A DNA stretch of 64,000 nucleotides. Source: Poindextera sp036272595. Lineage in GTDB: Bacteria; Pseudomonadota; Alphaproteobacteria; Caulobacterales; Caulobacteraceae. Shown in pieces: positions 10,102-19,858 of the stretch. The stretch covers positions 1 to 64,000 of the forward strand of contig DATAYM010000048.1 in assembly GCA_036272595.1 (NCBI GenBank). The letters are read 5' to 3'. A model generated the notes under the pieces. It was not told where the DNA came from. It made no database searches and saw only the letters and a program-made list of their open reading frames with translations. How positions within the stretch are numbered: position 1 is the first letter of the stretch; every line of letters starts with the position of its first letter. Made by a program: the position numbers and the translations under genes.

Positions 10102-11415
10102 CTAGGCTGCGGTCGCCGGCGCGGCGTGTCGTCGCGTGGCCCAGAAAGCGAACAGGGCGGCCATCAGCGCCAGCCCGGCGGCGACGAAAAACGGCGAGCC
10201 GGCCATGAAGGTGTCGCCCCTGGCGCCGGCGCTGTGGGCGTAGACCTCGGCGAACACACCCGGACCGACCACCCCGGCGATGGCGGCCAAGCTGGTGACC
10301 GCGCCGTTGAAGCGGCCCTGTTCGCTGGGGCCGACCGAGCGGCTGCCGATCGCCGACCAGGCCGGATTGGCCACCGCGCCGAAGCACATCAGCGGCACGG
10401 CCCACCAGAAGCCGGCGTCGCTGGTCGCCCAGCCGGCGGCGACCAGGGCGGCGGTCTGCAGCAGCATGCCGCCGACGGCCGTCACCCGCTCGCCGACCCG
10501 CCTGACCACGATCGTCACCAGCCCGGCCTGGGCGACGATGACGCCGGCCGCCAGGACCAGGAGGTAGAGGCCGATGTGCAGGCCGGACCATTTGAAGCGA
10601 TAGGTGGTGTAGACGGCCGCGAAGCTGAACAGCCCCGTGGAGATCACGTACATCAGGAACGACGGCGTCAATATGCCGACCAGCCGCGGATTGGCCCGCA
10701 GCAGGCTGGCGATCGCCTCGAACGGATTGAGCTGGCCGAGGCTCAGTCGGGCCCGGCGATCCTTGGGCAGCGATTCCGGCAGGATGAACAGGCCGTAGAG
10801 GGTGTTGGCCAGGCTGAGGGCCGCGGCCACCCAGAACGGCGCCCGCACATCGACGAAATCGACCAGGAAGCCGCCGATCGCCGGCCCGATCGCATACCCG
10901 AGCGCGAACGCCGCCTGCAGGAACCCGAACCGCGAGGCGCGCTCCTCCTCGGTCGAGACGTCCGCGATATAGGCGTAGGCGGCCGAGGTGCTGCCCGCCG
11001 CGCCGCCGGAGATCAGCCGGCCGACGAACAGCCACGGGAAGTTCGGCGCCAGCGCCATGATCAGATAGTCGACGCCAAGCCCGAAATTCGAGGCCAGGAT
11101 GATCGGTCGGCGCCCGAAGCGGTCCGAAAGCGCGCCCTGGATCGGCGAGGCGACGAACTGCATGCCGGCGAAGGCGATGGCGAGAAAACCGATGATCTCG
11201 GCGGTCGAGGCCGCCGCGCCGACGCCCAGCGTCGCGACCAGCTTTGGCAGGGCGGGGAAGATGATCCCGAGCGCCGCGGAATCCAGGACCACGGTGATCA
11301 GGATGAAGAGGCCGGCGGTCGGCCGTCGGGCGGCGGTGTCGATCACGGGCGCGTTCACGGGTGCGGCGACATCCCCGCGTTCTGACTCGGGCGTCTCTTG
11401 AGTCCCGCTCCCCAC
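10102..11415 (-). CDS. MFS efflux transporter, TetA-like (TCR/Tet family)
   Basis: A 437-residue inner membrane protein with 12 predicted helices after a 30-residue hydrophilic N-terminus. Family marks: GALSDRFGRRPIIL in loop 2-3 (MFS motif A), GRLISGGAAGSTSAAYAYIADV in helix 4-5, and motif C-like GYAIGPAIGG. It is closest to the TCR/Tet proton-drug antiporters, which include tetracycline exporters and many chromosomal members of unknown substrate. No TetR-type regulator is next to it, so drug resistance should not be assumed. Confidence 0.88.
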   Translation of the reverse strand: MGSGTQETPESERGDVAAPVNAPVIDTAARRPTAGLFILITVVLDSAALGIIFPALPKLVATLGVGAAASTAEIIGFLAIAFAGMQFVASPIQGALSDRFGRRPIILASNFGLGVDYLIMALAPNFPWLFVGRLISGGAAGSTSAAYAYIADVSTEEERASRFGFLQAAFALGYAIGPAIGGFLVDFVDVRAPFWVAAALSLANTLYGLFILPESLPKDRRARLSLGQLNPFEAIASLLRANPRLVGILTPSFLMYVISTGLFSFAAVYTTYRFKWSGLHIGLYLLVLAAGVIVAQAGLVTIVVRRVGERVTAVGGMLLQTAALVAAGWATSDAGFWWAVPLMCFGAVANPAWSAIGSRSVGPSEQGRFNGAVTSLAAIAGVVGPGVFAEVYAHSAGARGDTFMAGSPFFVAAGLALMAALFAFWATRRHAAPATAA

Positions 11416-11489
11416 CAGGGCCGGTTTAGCCGGAAAATCCCGGCTAGGCCATTGGCCAGCCTCGCGCTTTCACCAAAGCGTGTGCGGTT

Positions 11490-11885
11490 TCAGGCGAAAC
11501 GTCGCCACGCGGCCTGCCGGGACACCCCCAGAGCCTTGCCGATATCGGCCCAGCTCACCTCCCGGTTGCGCAGAGTGTCGACATAGTGCTGCACCTGATC
11601 GCCGACCCGTTCGAAGGCGGTCTCGGCGCTGGTCAGCAGGCCGAGCAGCCGGTCGGTGGGATAGGTGTCGGGGGTGGCGAACTCCGGCTTGGCCGCGGCC
11701 GCATCCCTTTTGGCGTCGGCTTCGGTCTCCGCCCCCAGGATTTTTTGGCAGAGCCCGGTGCATTCGTTGCAGATGAACACCGCCGGGCCGGCGATCAGCT
11801 TCGCCACCTCGTGCTGCGACTTGCCGCAGAAGGAGCAGTACATGACGGGCTTCGGTTTGTCGGCGGCGGGTTGGGCTTCGGCCAT
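11490..11885 (-). CDS. ClpX-type C4 zinc finger protein with C-terminal HTH
   Basis: A 131-residue protein. Residues 15-50 are a ClpX-type zinc-binding domain (Cys17, Cys20, Cys39, Cys42; YCSFCGKSQHEVAKLI and VFICNECTGLCQKI). A linker follows, and residues 111-130 look like a helix-turn-helix (SWADIGKALGVSRQAAWRRF). It lacks the AAA+ module of ClpX, so it is no unfoldase. A DNA-binding role, perhaps also contacting ClpX substrates or adaptors, is inferred. Three inverted repeats lie just upstream of its start, suggesting autoregulation. Confidence 0.8.
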   Translation of the reverse strand: MAEAQPAADKPKPVMYCSFCGKSQHEVAKLIAGPAVFICNECTGLCQKILGAETEADAKRDAAAAKPEFATPDTYPTDRLLGLLTSAETAFERVGDQVQHYVDTLRNREVSWADIGKALGVSRQAAWRRFA

Positions 11886-11898
11886 GACGGCCTCCGTG

Positions 11899-11961
11899 TG
11901 TCAATGATGAGTTGACAGTCAATACCGTATTGACAAACGGGGCGTCAACATCAAATTGACA
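11899..11961. promoter_or_regulatory. Three operator-like repeats, GTCAA-N7-TTGAC
   Basis: Three copies of (T/A/C)GTCAA-N7-TTGACA lie at 11899-11917, 11917-11935 and 11943-11961. The middle one is a perfect 17-base palindrome, GTCAATACCGTATTGAC. Centres are 18 and 26 bases apart, roughly on one DNA face for the outer spacing. They sit 14-76 bases upstream of the zinc finger-HTH gene and cover its likely promoter. Confidence 0.7.
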
Positions 11962-12000
11962 CGCATGGTAGGAGCCGTGCGTGGATCCTGGACGCGCCGG

Positions 12001-12378
12001 CTAGGGCCGCAGGTTTTTCGGCAGGGCCGCGGCCTGCTCGGGCGTAAGCTGGGTCATCTTGCTGACGATGCAGGGCATGGCGAAGCCGGGGGCCTGGCGC
12101 ACCTTCAGGTTCCAGTCGACCGCGGTGCAGATGCTGTCGGTGTGGTTGTCGGTGATCAGGGTCGAGGTGGGATCGAGCAGGGCGGGACATGAGCCGGCGA
12201 TGTCGAGCCGGAAGATGCGATGGCCGCCCGAGACGTTCAGATAGATGGTGTGGTCATCGGCTGCCTTCCAACCGTTCCATTGGTTGACGAAGAAGCAGCT
12301 CTGTCCCTGGGCGAGGGCCGGCGCGGCCAACCCCAGGATCGCCGCCGCCAAGGCCCCGGCCATAATCTGTCTGCGCAT
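12001..12378 (-). CDS. Secreted DUF6491-like protein
   Basis: A 125-residue exported protein. The signal peptide (MRRQIMAGALAAAILGLAAPALAQ) is cleaved near residue 24. The mature part has Cys pairs and the pattern CFFVNQWNGWKAADDHTIYLNV...FRLDIAGSC, then ICTAVDWNLKVR, which I match to DUF6491, a family of small periplasmic proteins in Caulobacter and Xanthomonas relatives. Function unknown. The ATG is preceded by GGAGAG 8 bases upstream. Confidence 0.7.
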   Translation of the reverse strand: MRRQIMAGALAAAILGLAAPALAQGQSCFFVNQWNGWKAADDHTIYLNVSGGHRIFRLDIAGSCPALLDPTSTLITDNHTDSICTAVDWNLKVRQAPGFAMPCIVSKMTQLTPEQAAALPKNLRP

Positions 12379-12577
12379 GTGAAGTCTCTCCTGGCTCTGG
12401 CGCGCGCCCGCGCATGCGTGCAGCATCCGCCGCCCAGCCTGTACCCATGATGAACGCCCGCGAGGAGTCCGCCGCCGCGCCTTCCCCGCCGTCCCCGCCG
12501 ATCGACCTGGCTCATTGACTTGGCCATGGCGGCCGGCCGGGCTATGCCAGCCTGCCGTCTTGCCCAGGAGCCATGCC

Positions 12578-13081
12578 TTGCGCCTCGCCGTCATCGCTGC
12601 TGGAAGCGCCAGCTTTCTGATCATCGGCGCGGCGCCGCCAGCACCGAGCGGCCCGGATCTGTGGAACGGCGCCAAGGCCGGCGCGACCATCGACCAGGTG
12701 GCGGCCGTGGCGCCGCAGGCCAAGCCCGCCATCGGCCAGACGCTGGAGGATGGGTCGCAGTCCGGCCTTACCGCGCCGGCCGAGTTGGCGGGGTCGCCGG
12801 CCGAGGCGTTCTTCTTCTTTCGCTTCAAGGGGCTGTCGGCGGTGCTGGTCGAAAGCCGGGCGCTGAAATCAGGGCGCGGGCCGGAAAACCTGGCCGAGGC
12901 CAGGCGGATCGTCCAGTTGGCGACCAGCCAGTACGGCGCGCCACGCCGCTGCGTCGACCGCGCCCAACTCGCCGCCTTGAACTGCACCTGGACAAGCGGC
13001 GGGATCAAGGTCGCGGTCAGCTATCATGACTTTGGCGGCGGCAGCCCGGCCTTGAGCGTCCTCTACAGCCCGGCGCACTGA
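12578..13081 (+). CDS. Secreted hypothetical protein
   Basis: A 167-residue protein from TTG 12578, chosen because AGGAG lies at 12566-12570 and the product then starts with a clean signal peptide (LRLAVIAAGSASFLIIGAAP). The mature domain contains GAKAGATIDQVAAVAPQAKP, which resembles a BamE/SmpA-type opening helix, then FFFFRFKGLSAVLVES and a Cys pair (RRCVD, LNCTW). No firm family; envelope location is likely. Confidence 0.6.
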   Translation: MRLAVIAAGSASFLIIGAAPPAPSGPDLWNGAKAGATIDQVAAVAPQAKPAIGQTLEDGSQSGLTAPAELAGSPAEAFFFFRFKGLSAVLVESRALKSGRGPENLAEARRIVQLATSQYGAPRRCVDRAQLAALNCTWTSGGIKVAVSYHDFGGGSPALSVLYSPAH

Positions 13082-13110
13082 CCGGCCGTTCCGCGGGCGC
13101 TTTACATCCC

Positions 13111-13137
13111 GCGTCCGGTAGCTCAACTACAGGACGC
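13111..13137. promoter_or_regulatory. 11-bp inverted repeat upstream of modE
   Basis: GCGTCCGGTAG-CTCAA-CTACAGGACGC: arms of 11 bases with one mismatch and a 5-base loop, ending 21 bases before the modE ATG. It may be a ModE operator for autoregulation, although it lacks the TATA-rich core of the enterobacterial site. It could instead be the 3' hairpin of the preceding gene. Confidence 0.4.
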
Positions 13138-13158
13138 CTGACGCGGAACGGGATCGGG

Positions 13159-13974
13159 ATGACTGCCAGGACCATCGCCGCCGAAGACCTGAGCGCCTCG
13201 CTGCTGCTGCGTCGCGGCGCCGGTCTGCGCGTCGGGGCCGAGCGGATCGCGCTGCTCGAGGCCATCGACCGGCACGGCTCGATCGCCGCGGCGGCCAAGG
13301 CGGTCGGCCTGAGCTACAAGGGCGCCTGGGATGCCGTGCAGGCGCTGAACAACCTGTTCGACAGGCCCCTGATCGTCGCCCAAGCCGGCGGCGCCAAGGG
13401 CGGCCTGGCCAATCTCACGCCACGCGGCGCGGCGGTGGTGCGAACGTTCCGGACGGTCGAGGTCGAGCTGGCGCGCCTGGCCGAGGCGCTGGAGCAGCGG
13501 CTGGCCGCGCCGTCGGAGACGCTGAATTCGCTGCTGTGGGGTCTGGGCATGAAGACCAGCGCGCGCAACGCCCTTCGCGGCGTGGTGGAACGGGTCAAGC
13601 CAGGGGCGGTCAGCGCCGAGGTGGTGCTGAAGATCGCCGAGGGGGTCGAGATCACCGCCGTCGTCACCCGCGAAAGCGCCGACGAGCTGGGTCTCGAGCC
13701 GGGCCGCCAAGCCATCGCGCTGATCAAGTCCAGCTTCGTCATCCTCGCCCGCAGCGACGGCTCGTTGCGCACATCGGCCCGTAACCAGCTGGCTGGCGAG
13801 GTGGTGCGGCGCGAGGACGGGGCGGTGAACAGCGAGATCAGCCTGGCCGTGGACGGCGGCAAGACCCTGACCGCGACCATCACGCGCGAGAGCGCCGATT
13901 CCCTCGATCTGCGCGTCGGCGCCCCGGTGCTGGCGCTGATCAAGGCCTCGCACGTCCTCCTGGCCGTGGATTAG
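13159..13974 (+). CDS. modE: Molybdate-responsive regulator ModE
   Basis: A 271-residue regulator. Residues 1-110 form the LysR-like winged helix of ModE (GSIAAAAKAVGLSYKGAWDAVQALN). Two molybdate-binding Mop/TOBE modules follow, with TSARNALRGVVERVKPGAVSAEV at about 134-156 and TSARNQLAGEVVRREDGAVNSEI at about 208-230. With molybdate bound, ModE normally represses the uptake operon. It is the first gene of modEAB, with only 3 bases before modA, so it is likely co-transcribed and self-regulating. Confidence 0.93.
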   Translation: MTARTIAAEDLSASLLLRRGAGLRVGAERIALLEAIDRHGSIAAAAKAVGLSYKGAWDAVQALNNLFDRPLIVAQAGGAKGGLANLTPRGAAVVRTFRTVEVELARLAEALEQRLAAPSETLNSLLWGLGMKTSARNALRGVVERVKPGAVSAEVVLKIAEGVEITAVVTRESADELGLEPGRQAIALIKSSFVILARSDGSLRTSARNQLAGEVVRREDGAVNSEISLAVDGGKTLTATITRESADSLDLRVGAPVLALIKASHVLLAVD

Positions 13975-13977
13975 CCC

Positions 13978-14739
13978 ATGAGGTCGATCGTCCGCCGACT
14001 GATCATAGCCGCGGTGCTGTCGATCTGGGGGGCGCTGGCCGCCAGCCCGGCCACCGCCGAAGAGGTCACCGTCGCCGTGGCGGCCAATTTCACCGAGCCG
14101 GCCAGGCAGATCGCCGGGGCGTTCGAGAAGGCCACCGGCGACCATGTCACGCTGAGCTTCGGGGCGTCCGGGCAGTTCTATACCCAGATCGCCAACGGCG
14201 CGCCGTTCGAGGTCTTCCTGTCCGCCGACGCCGACCGGCCCGCCAAGGCCGAGCAGGCCGGCCTGGCCGTGTCGGGGAGCCGGTTCACCTATGCGGTCGG
14301 CAAGCTGGTGTTGTGGAGCCCGACCGCCGGCCTGGTCGACGCCAAGGGCGCGGTGTTGCGCGGCGATCGTTTCGCCAAGCTCTCCATCGCCGATCCTGCC
14401 GCGGCGCCCTACGGCGTGGCGGCGATCCAGACGATGAAGACGCTCGGCGTCTACGATCGGGTCCAGCCCAGGATCGTGCAGGGCGCCTCGATCGCCCAGG
14501 CGTTCCAGTTCGTGAAGACCGGCAACGCCGAGCTCGGATTCGTCGCCCTGTCGCAGGTGATCAACGAGCCGGGCGGTTCGCGCTGGCTGGTTCCGGAGGC
14601 CGATCACGACCCGATCGTGCAACAGGCGGTGCTGCTGAAAACCGCCGGCGATTCAAAGGCGGCGCGCGAATTCCTCGCCTTTCTGAAGAGCGCGCGGGCG
14701 GGGGCGATCATCCACCGCTTCGGCTACGCGACGCCCTGA
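13978..14739 (+). CDS. modA: Molybdate ABC transporter, periplasmic binding protein
   Basis: A 253-residue exported solute-binding protein that captures molybdate (and tungstate) for the ABC importer. The signal peptide ends near ASPATA (residue 28). Family marks: VAVAANFTEPARQIAGAFEKATG at the mature N-terminus, LSFGASGQFYTQIANGAPFEVFLSADADRP, and FAKLSIADPAAAPYGVAA. It is followed by modB after 4 bases. Confidence 0.95.
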   Translation: MRSIVRRLIIAAVLSIWGALAASPATAEEVTVAVAANFTEPARQIAGAFEKATGDHVTLSFGASGQFYTQIANGAPFEVFLSADADRPAKAEQAGLAVSGSRFTYAVGKLVLWSPTAGLVDAKGAVLRGDRFAKLSIADPAAAPYGVAAIQTMKTLGVYDRVQPRIVQGASIAQAFQFVKTGNAELGFVALSQVINEPGGSRWLVPEADHDPIVQQAVLLKTAGDSKAAREFLAFLKSARAGAIIHRFGYATP

Positions 14740-14743
14740 CGCC

Positions 14744-15409
14744 ATGGCCGAGGCGCTCTGGCTGTCGCTGAAGCTGGCGGTGCTGACCACCGCGATCCTG
14801 CTGGTCGTCGCCACCCCGCTGGCCTGGTGGCTGGCCCGCTCGCGGCGCTGGTGGAAGGAGATCATCGCCGCCGCCGCCAGCCTGCCGATCGTGCTGCCGC
14901 CGACGGTGCTCGGCTTCTACCTGCTGATCGCGCTCGGCCCGGCCAGTCCGCTGATCCGGCCGCTGGCCGGCCTTGGCGTGCGCACCCTGGCCTTTTCCTT
15001 CACCGGCCTGGTCATCGGCTCGGTCCTCTATTCACTGCCCTTCGCGGTTCAGCCGATCCGCAACGCCTTCGCGGCGATCGGCGACAGCGCGCTGGAATGC
15101 GCCGCCACCCTCGGCGCGCGCGGCGTTCAGGTCTTCGCCCGCGTGGCGCTGCCCCTGGCGCGGCCGGGGCTGGTCACCGCCGCGATCCTGGTCTTCGTGC
15201 ACACCATCGGCGAATTCGGCGTGGTGCTGATGATCGGCGGCGCGATCCCGGGCAAGACCAAGGTCCTGTCGATCGAACTCTTCCAGCTGGTCGAGGATCT
15301 TGAGTGGGGCAAGGCGCATCTGCTGGCCGGCGGGATGGTCGCCTTCGCCTTCGCCGTCACCTTGATCATGCTGCTGATCGAACGGCGATTTGGACGGCTG
15401 CGGGGGTGA
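14744..15409 (+). CDS. modB: Molybdate ABC transporter, permease
   Basis: A 221-residue inner membrane permease with five predicted helices. The cytoplasmic EAA-type loop for coupling to the ATPase is ALECAATLGARGVQVFARVALP. Family marks include LPPTVLGFYLL and the C-terminal ETK-like PGKTKVLSIELFQLVE. The partner ATPase gene modC is not downstream; a strong hairpin follows instead, so the ATPase must be encoded elsewhere or be shared. Confidence 0.95.
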   Translation: MAEALWLSLKLAVLTTAILLVVATPLAWWLARSRRWWKEIIAAAASLPIVLPPTVLGFYLLIALGPASPLIRPLAGLGVRTLAFSFTGLVIGSVLYSLPFAVQPIRNAFAAIGDSALECAATLGARGVQVFARVALPLARPGLVTAAILVFVHTIGEFGVVLMIGGAIPGKTKVLSIELFQLVEDLEWGKAHLLAGGMVAFAFAVTLIMLLIERRFGRLRG

Positions 15410-15428
15410 TGCCCGCCCGGAAAAAGTC

Positions 15429-15466
15429 GCCCGGCGCGACCTAGGTCGGGGTGTGCCGCGCCGGGC
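15429..15466 (+). terminator. Hairpin after modB, likely terminator
   Basis: GCCCGGCGCG and CGCGCCGGGC form a perfect 10-bp stem with an 18-base loop that itself contains the palindrome ACCTAGGT. It starts 20 bases after the modB stop and is followed by TGTTAT rather than a full T tract. The rest of 15467-15706 holds no gene I can support. Confidence 0.65.
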
Positions 15467-15706
15467 TGTTATCGGGCGGCAGGGCAGGGAGCCGCCGAGG
15501 CGAAACCTAGCTCCCGGGCGCGACAGTACCGCGACAGCTCAGGCGTTTAATCCCTCGGTCGGCCCGTGATGGCGAGGTTCTGGGCGACGTCTGCCGGTCT
15601 CCCGACCGAGCCGGACGACGGCGCGCGGCGATGGGGCATTGGCGCGTGCGCCGATATAGGGCAAGTCGGGGTTGTGGCGTGCGGGGATCGGGAGGGGCGG
15701 ACCTAA

Positions 15707-16339
15707 GTGGCTGGCGGTGCGACCCAGGGCGCCGGATTGAGCGACGCCGACTTCGCCCGCGCGCACGACGCCCTGCTGCGCCAGAGCGACCTGCAGTTCG
15801 TCCTGACCGCCTTTCAGCAGCCCAAGCCGCCGGACTGGCTGAAGCCGCTGCTGGAGCTGCTGGCCAGGCTGTCGCCGGCCTTCTCCTACATCTTCTGGGG
15901 CGGGCTGATCGTCGGCGCGCTCGCCATCCTCTATTTCATTCTGCGCGAGTTCGCCGGCCTGCGCCTGCCGCGCTTCCGGCGCCGCGCCAAACCCGCCCCA
16001 GCGGTGGACTGGCGGCCGACCGAGGCCCGCGCCCGCACGCTTCTGGAGGAGGCGGACCGGCTGGCCGCCGCGGGCCGCTATGGCGAGGCGGCGCACCTCA
16101 TCCTGTTCCGCAGCATCGAGGATATCGACGGGCAATGGCCTAACCTGGTCAGGCCGGCCCTGACCAGCCGCGACATCGCCGCCCATCGCGGCCTGCCGGA
16201 CCGCGCCCGCCAGACCTTCGGCGAGATCGCCTGGGTGGTGGAGCGCAGCGTCTTCGGCGGCGCGGATCTGGCGGCGGACGACTTCGCCTTCTGCCGCCGC
16301 GCCTATGAAGCCTTCGCCTTGCCGGGCGCGCTCGCATGA
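15707..16339 (+). CDS. DUF4129 membrane protein
   Basis: A 210-residue protein with one membrane helix (FSYIFWGGLIVGALAILYFILREF) and a C-terminal DUF4129 domain: ARTLLEEADRLAAAGRYGEAAHLILFRSIEDI, then ALTSRDIA and AFTFAR-like segments. DUF4129 proteins often accompany MoxR/DUF58 operons. GTG 15707 is supported by GGAGGGG at 15691-15697. First gene of a six-gene operon; its stop overlaps the next start (ATGA). Confidence 0.8.
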   Translation: MAGGATQGAGLSDADFARAHDALLRQSDLQFVLTAFQQPKPPDWLKPLLELLARLSPAFSYIFWGGLIVGALAILYFILREFAGLRLPRFRRRAKPAPAVDWRPTEARARTLLEEADRLAAAGRYGEAAHLILFRSIEDIDGQWPNLVRPALTSRDIAAHRGLPDRARQTFGEIAWVVERSVFGGADLAADDFAFCRRAYEAFALPGALA

Positions 16340-17571
16340 CCGCTGCCGCCGCCGCGTCGCCCGGGGATACGCGCGTCTTCAGGCCGGTGACGGTGCTGGT
16401 CCTGTTGCTCGCCGGGGTGTTTTCCTTTTCGGCCTATTTCGTGCTCCAGGCCTACGCCCCGGACCTGAAGGGCGGCGATAACGGCGGCGCCCAGGCGCTG
16501 TCCCGCTCGGCGGTCGGCTTCGCCGGCCTGGTCAGGCTGCTGCAGGCTGAGAACACGCAGGTGTTGATCAACCGCGAGCCGCCGGCCAAGCGCGATCCCA
16601 ACTGGGGCCTTTTGGTGCTGACGCCCGAGGAGACCACCAAGCCCTCCGACCTGTTCGACTTCACCACCGCTACCGGCCCGACCCTGATCGTGCTGCCGAA
16701 ATGGCAGACCCTGCCCGATCCGCTGAATTCCGGCTGGGTCAGAAGCGCCGGCCTGATCGATCCCAAGACCCTCGATGCTTTATTGGCCGGCCGCATCGCC
16801 GTGAGCGTCTCGCAGCGAAGCGGCGCGGCGCCCGTGCAGTTGACCGCGGTCGGCGAGCCGGGCCAGCCGCCGGTGGCGACCGGGCCGATCGACCGTCTGC
16901 AGACCCTGGCCGCCGAGGGCATGACCACGGTGCTGACCGACCAGACCGGGGCCGCGGTGCTGGTCCGCACCGGCGATTCCCGTCTTTATGTCCTGTCCGA
17001 TCCCGATCTGCTCAACACCCACGGCCTGAACGACCTCGCCACCGCCAGAGCCGGAACCGACCTGCTGCTGCACCTGCGGCAAGGCGACGGGCCGATCGTG
17101 TTCGACGTCACCCTGGACGGGGTCAAGCATTCGCAGAGCCTGCTCAAGCTGGCCTTCGAGCCGCCGTTCCTCGGCGCGACCCTCTGCCTGGTCGGCGCCG
17201 CCTTCCTGATGGCGCTGCACGCCGCCAGCCGTTTCGGCGCGCCGGAGCGGGCCGGCCGGGCGCTGGCGCTGGGCAAGCTGGCGCTGGCCGAGAACTCGGC
17301 CGGGCTGATCCGCATGGCCAGGCGCGAGCCGCGCATGGCCGGCCGCTATCTCGATCTCAGCCGCGCCGCGGTGGCCAAGGCGCTGGGTGCGGCCAAGCTG
17401 AGCGGCGCTGAACTCGACGCCTATCTGGACCGGCTTGGCGAGCGCAGCGGCGCCGGCCGCTTCTCGGCCCTGGCGGCCGAGAGCGCGGCGGTCAGGGATC
17501 GCGACAGCCTCACCCGCTTCGCCCAACGCCTCTATCAATGGAGAGTGGAGATGACCCGTGAACGTCGCTGA
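16336..17571 (+). CDS. DUF4350 membrane protein
   Basis: A 411-residue protein with an N-terminal membrane helix (VTVLVLLLAGVFSFSAYFVLQ), an extracytoplasmic domain of the DUF4350 type (ALSRSAVGFAGLVRLLQAENTQVLINREPP, LLVLTPEE) and a second helix near residues 275-295, followed by a helical cytoplasmic tail. It is a standard partner of DUF4129, MoxR and DUF58 proteins. Biochemical role unknown. It overlaps the MoxR gene by 14 bases. Confidence 0.8.
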   Translation: MTAAAAASPGDTRVFRPVTVLVLLLAGVFSFSAYFVLQAYAPDLKGGDNGGAQALSRSAVGFAGLVRLLQAENTQVLINREPPAKRDPNWGLLVLTPEETTKPSDLFDFTTATGPTLIVLPKWQTLPDPLNSGWVRSAGLIDPKTLDALLAGRIAVSVSQRSGAAPVQLTAVGEPGQPPVATGPIDRLQTLAAEGMTTVLTDQTGAAVLVRTGDSRLYVLSDPDLLNTHGLNDLATARAGTDLLLHLRQGDGPIVFDVTLDGVKHSQSLLKLAFEPPFLGATLCLVGAAFLMALHAASRFGAPERAGRALALGKLALAENSAGLIRMARREPRMAGRYLDLSRAAVAKALGAAKLSGAELDAYLDRLGERSGAGRFSALAAESAAVRDRDSLTRFAQRLYQWRVEMTRERR

Positions 17572-18514
17572 GGTGAGGGGGCTGGCGGCGAACATCCGCG
17601 CCGAGATGGCCAAGGCCGTCGTCGGCCAGACGCAGACCGTCGACCTGATGCTGACCACGCTGTTCGCCGGCGGCCATATCCTGCTCGAAGGCCCGCCCGG
17701 CGCCGCCAAGACCTTCCTGGCCCAGTGCTTCGCGCGCACGGTCAACCTGGATTTTGGCCGCATCCAGTTCACCCCCGACCTGATGCCGGGCGACATCCTT
17801 GGGGCCAACCTGTTCAACTTCCAGGCCAGCGCCTTCACCCTGGTCAAGGGGCCGATCTTCTGCGAGCTGCTGCTGGCCGACGAGATCAACCGCACCCCGC
17901 CGAAGACCCAGGCGGCGCTGCTGGAAGCCATGCAGGAGCGCACCGTCACCCTGGACGGCGAAAGCCATCGGCTCAGCGACCGTTTCACCGTGGTGGCGAC
18001 GCAGAACCCGATCGAGCAGCAGGGCACCTATCCCTTGCCGGAAGCCCAGCTCGACCGCTTCCTGTTCAAGCAGCTGGTCGGCTATCCCAGCGCCGAGGAA
18101 GAGCGCCGCATCGTCGCCAGCCACGGCGCCCGCGCCGGCCAGCCCAGCCTCGACGACTTCGGCGTTCGTCCGGCCGCCGACGCCGGCCAGATCGCCGAGG
18201 CGATCAGCGCGGTCTCCCAGGTGCGGCTCACCGACGCGGTGACCGACTATGTGGTGGCCCTGGTGCGGGCGACGCGGGAGACCGGCGACTTTTCCTACGG
18301 CGCCTCGCCGCGCGCCGCCGCCATGCTGGCCATCGCCGCCCGCGCCCGCGCCACCCTGGAAGGCCGCGACTATGTCATCCCGGACGACGTCAAGGCCCTG
18401 GCCCTGCCGGCCTTGCGTCACCGTGTGATTCTCTCGCCGGCTGCCGAGATCGACGGCCGCAAGGTCGACGAGGCGATCGCCGCCATGATCGAGCGGATCG
18501 AGGCGCCGCGGTGA
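17558..18514 (+). CDS. MoxR-type AAA+ ATPase
   Basis: A 318-residue AAA+ protein. Walker A is LLEGPPGAAKTFLA (about residues 45-58), Walker B is LLADEINRTPPKTQAALLEAMQE, sensor 1 is VVATQNPIEQQGTYPLPEAQLDRF, and a lid domain follows. MoxR ATPases act as chaperones that mature or insert metal centres into partner complexes, usually with VWA or DUF58 proteins. The downstream DUF58 gene is the probable partner. GTG 17558 has GGAG 8 bases upstream. Confidence 0.93.
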   Translation: MNVAEVRGLAANIRAEMAKAVVGQTQTVDLMLTTLFAGGHILLEGPPGAAKTFLAQCFARTVNLDFGRIQFTPDLMPGDILGANLFNFQASAFTLVKGPIFCELLLADEINRTPPKTQAALLEAMQERTVTLDGESHRLSDRFTVVATQNPIEQQGTYPLPEAQLDRFLFKQLVGYPSAEEERRIVASHGARAGQPSLDDFGVRPAADAGQIAEAISAVSQVRLTDAVTDYVVALVRATRETGDFSYGASPRAAAMLAIAARARATLEGRDYVIPDDVKALALPALRHRVILSPAAEIDGRKVDEAIAAMIERIEAPR

Positions 18515-18533
18515 GCAGCCGGGACGCGCCGGC

Positions 18534-19844
<1,311 letters not shown>

Positions 19845-19858
19845 GGCGGGATAAGGAC

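Noticed and set aside
10102..11415. Antibiotic resistance determinant
   Set aside because: The TetA-like family includes many chromosomal exporters of unknown substrate, there is no adjacent TetR and no sign of transfer.
15410..15706. Possible riboswitch or small RNA between modB and the DUF4129 gene
   Set aside because: I checked for cobalamin, TPP and molybdenum-cofactor type cores and saw none that hold; the stem at 15429-15466 explains the structure as a terminator.
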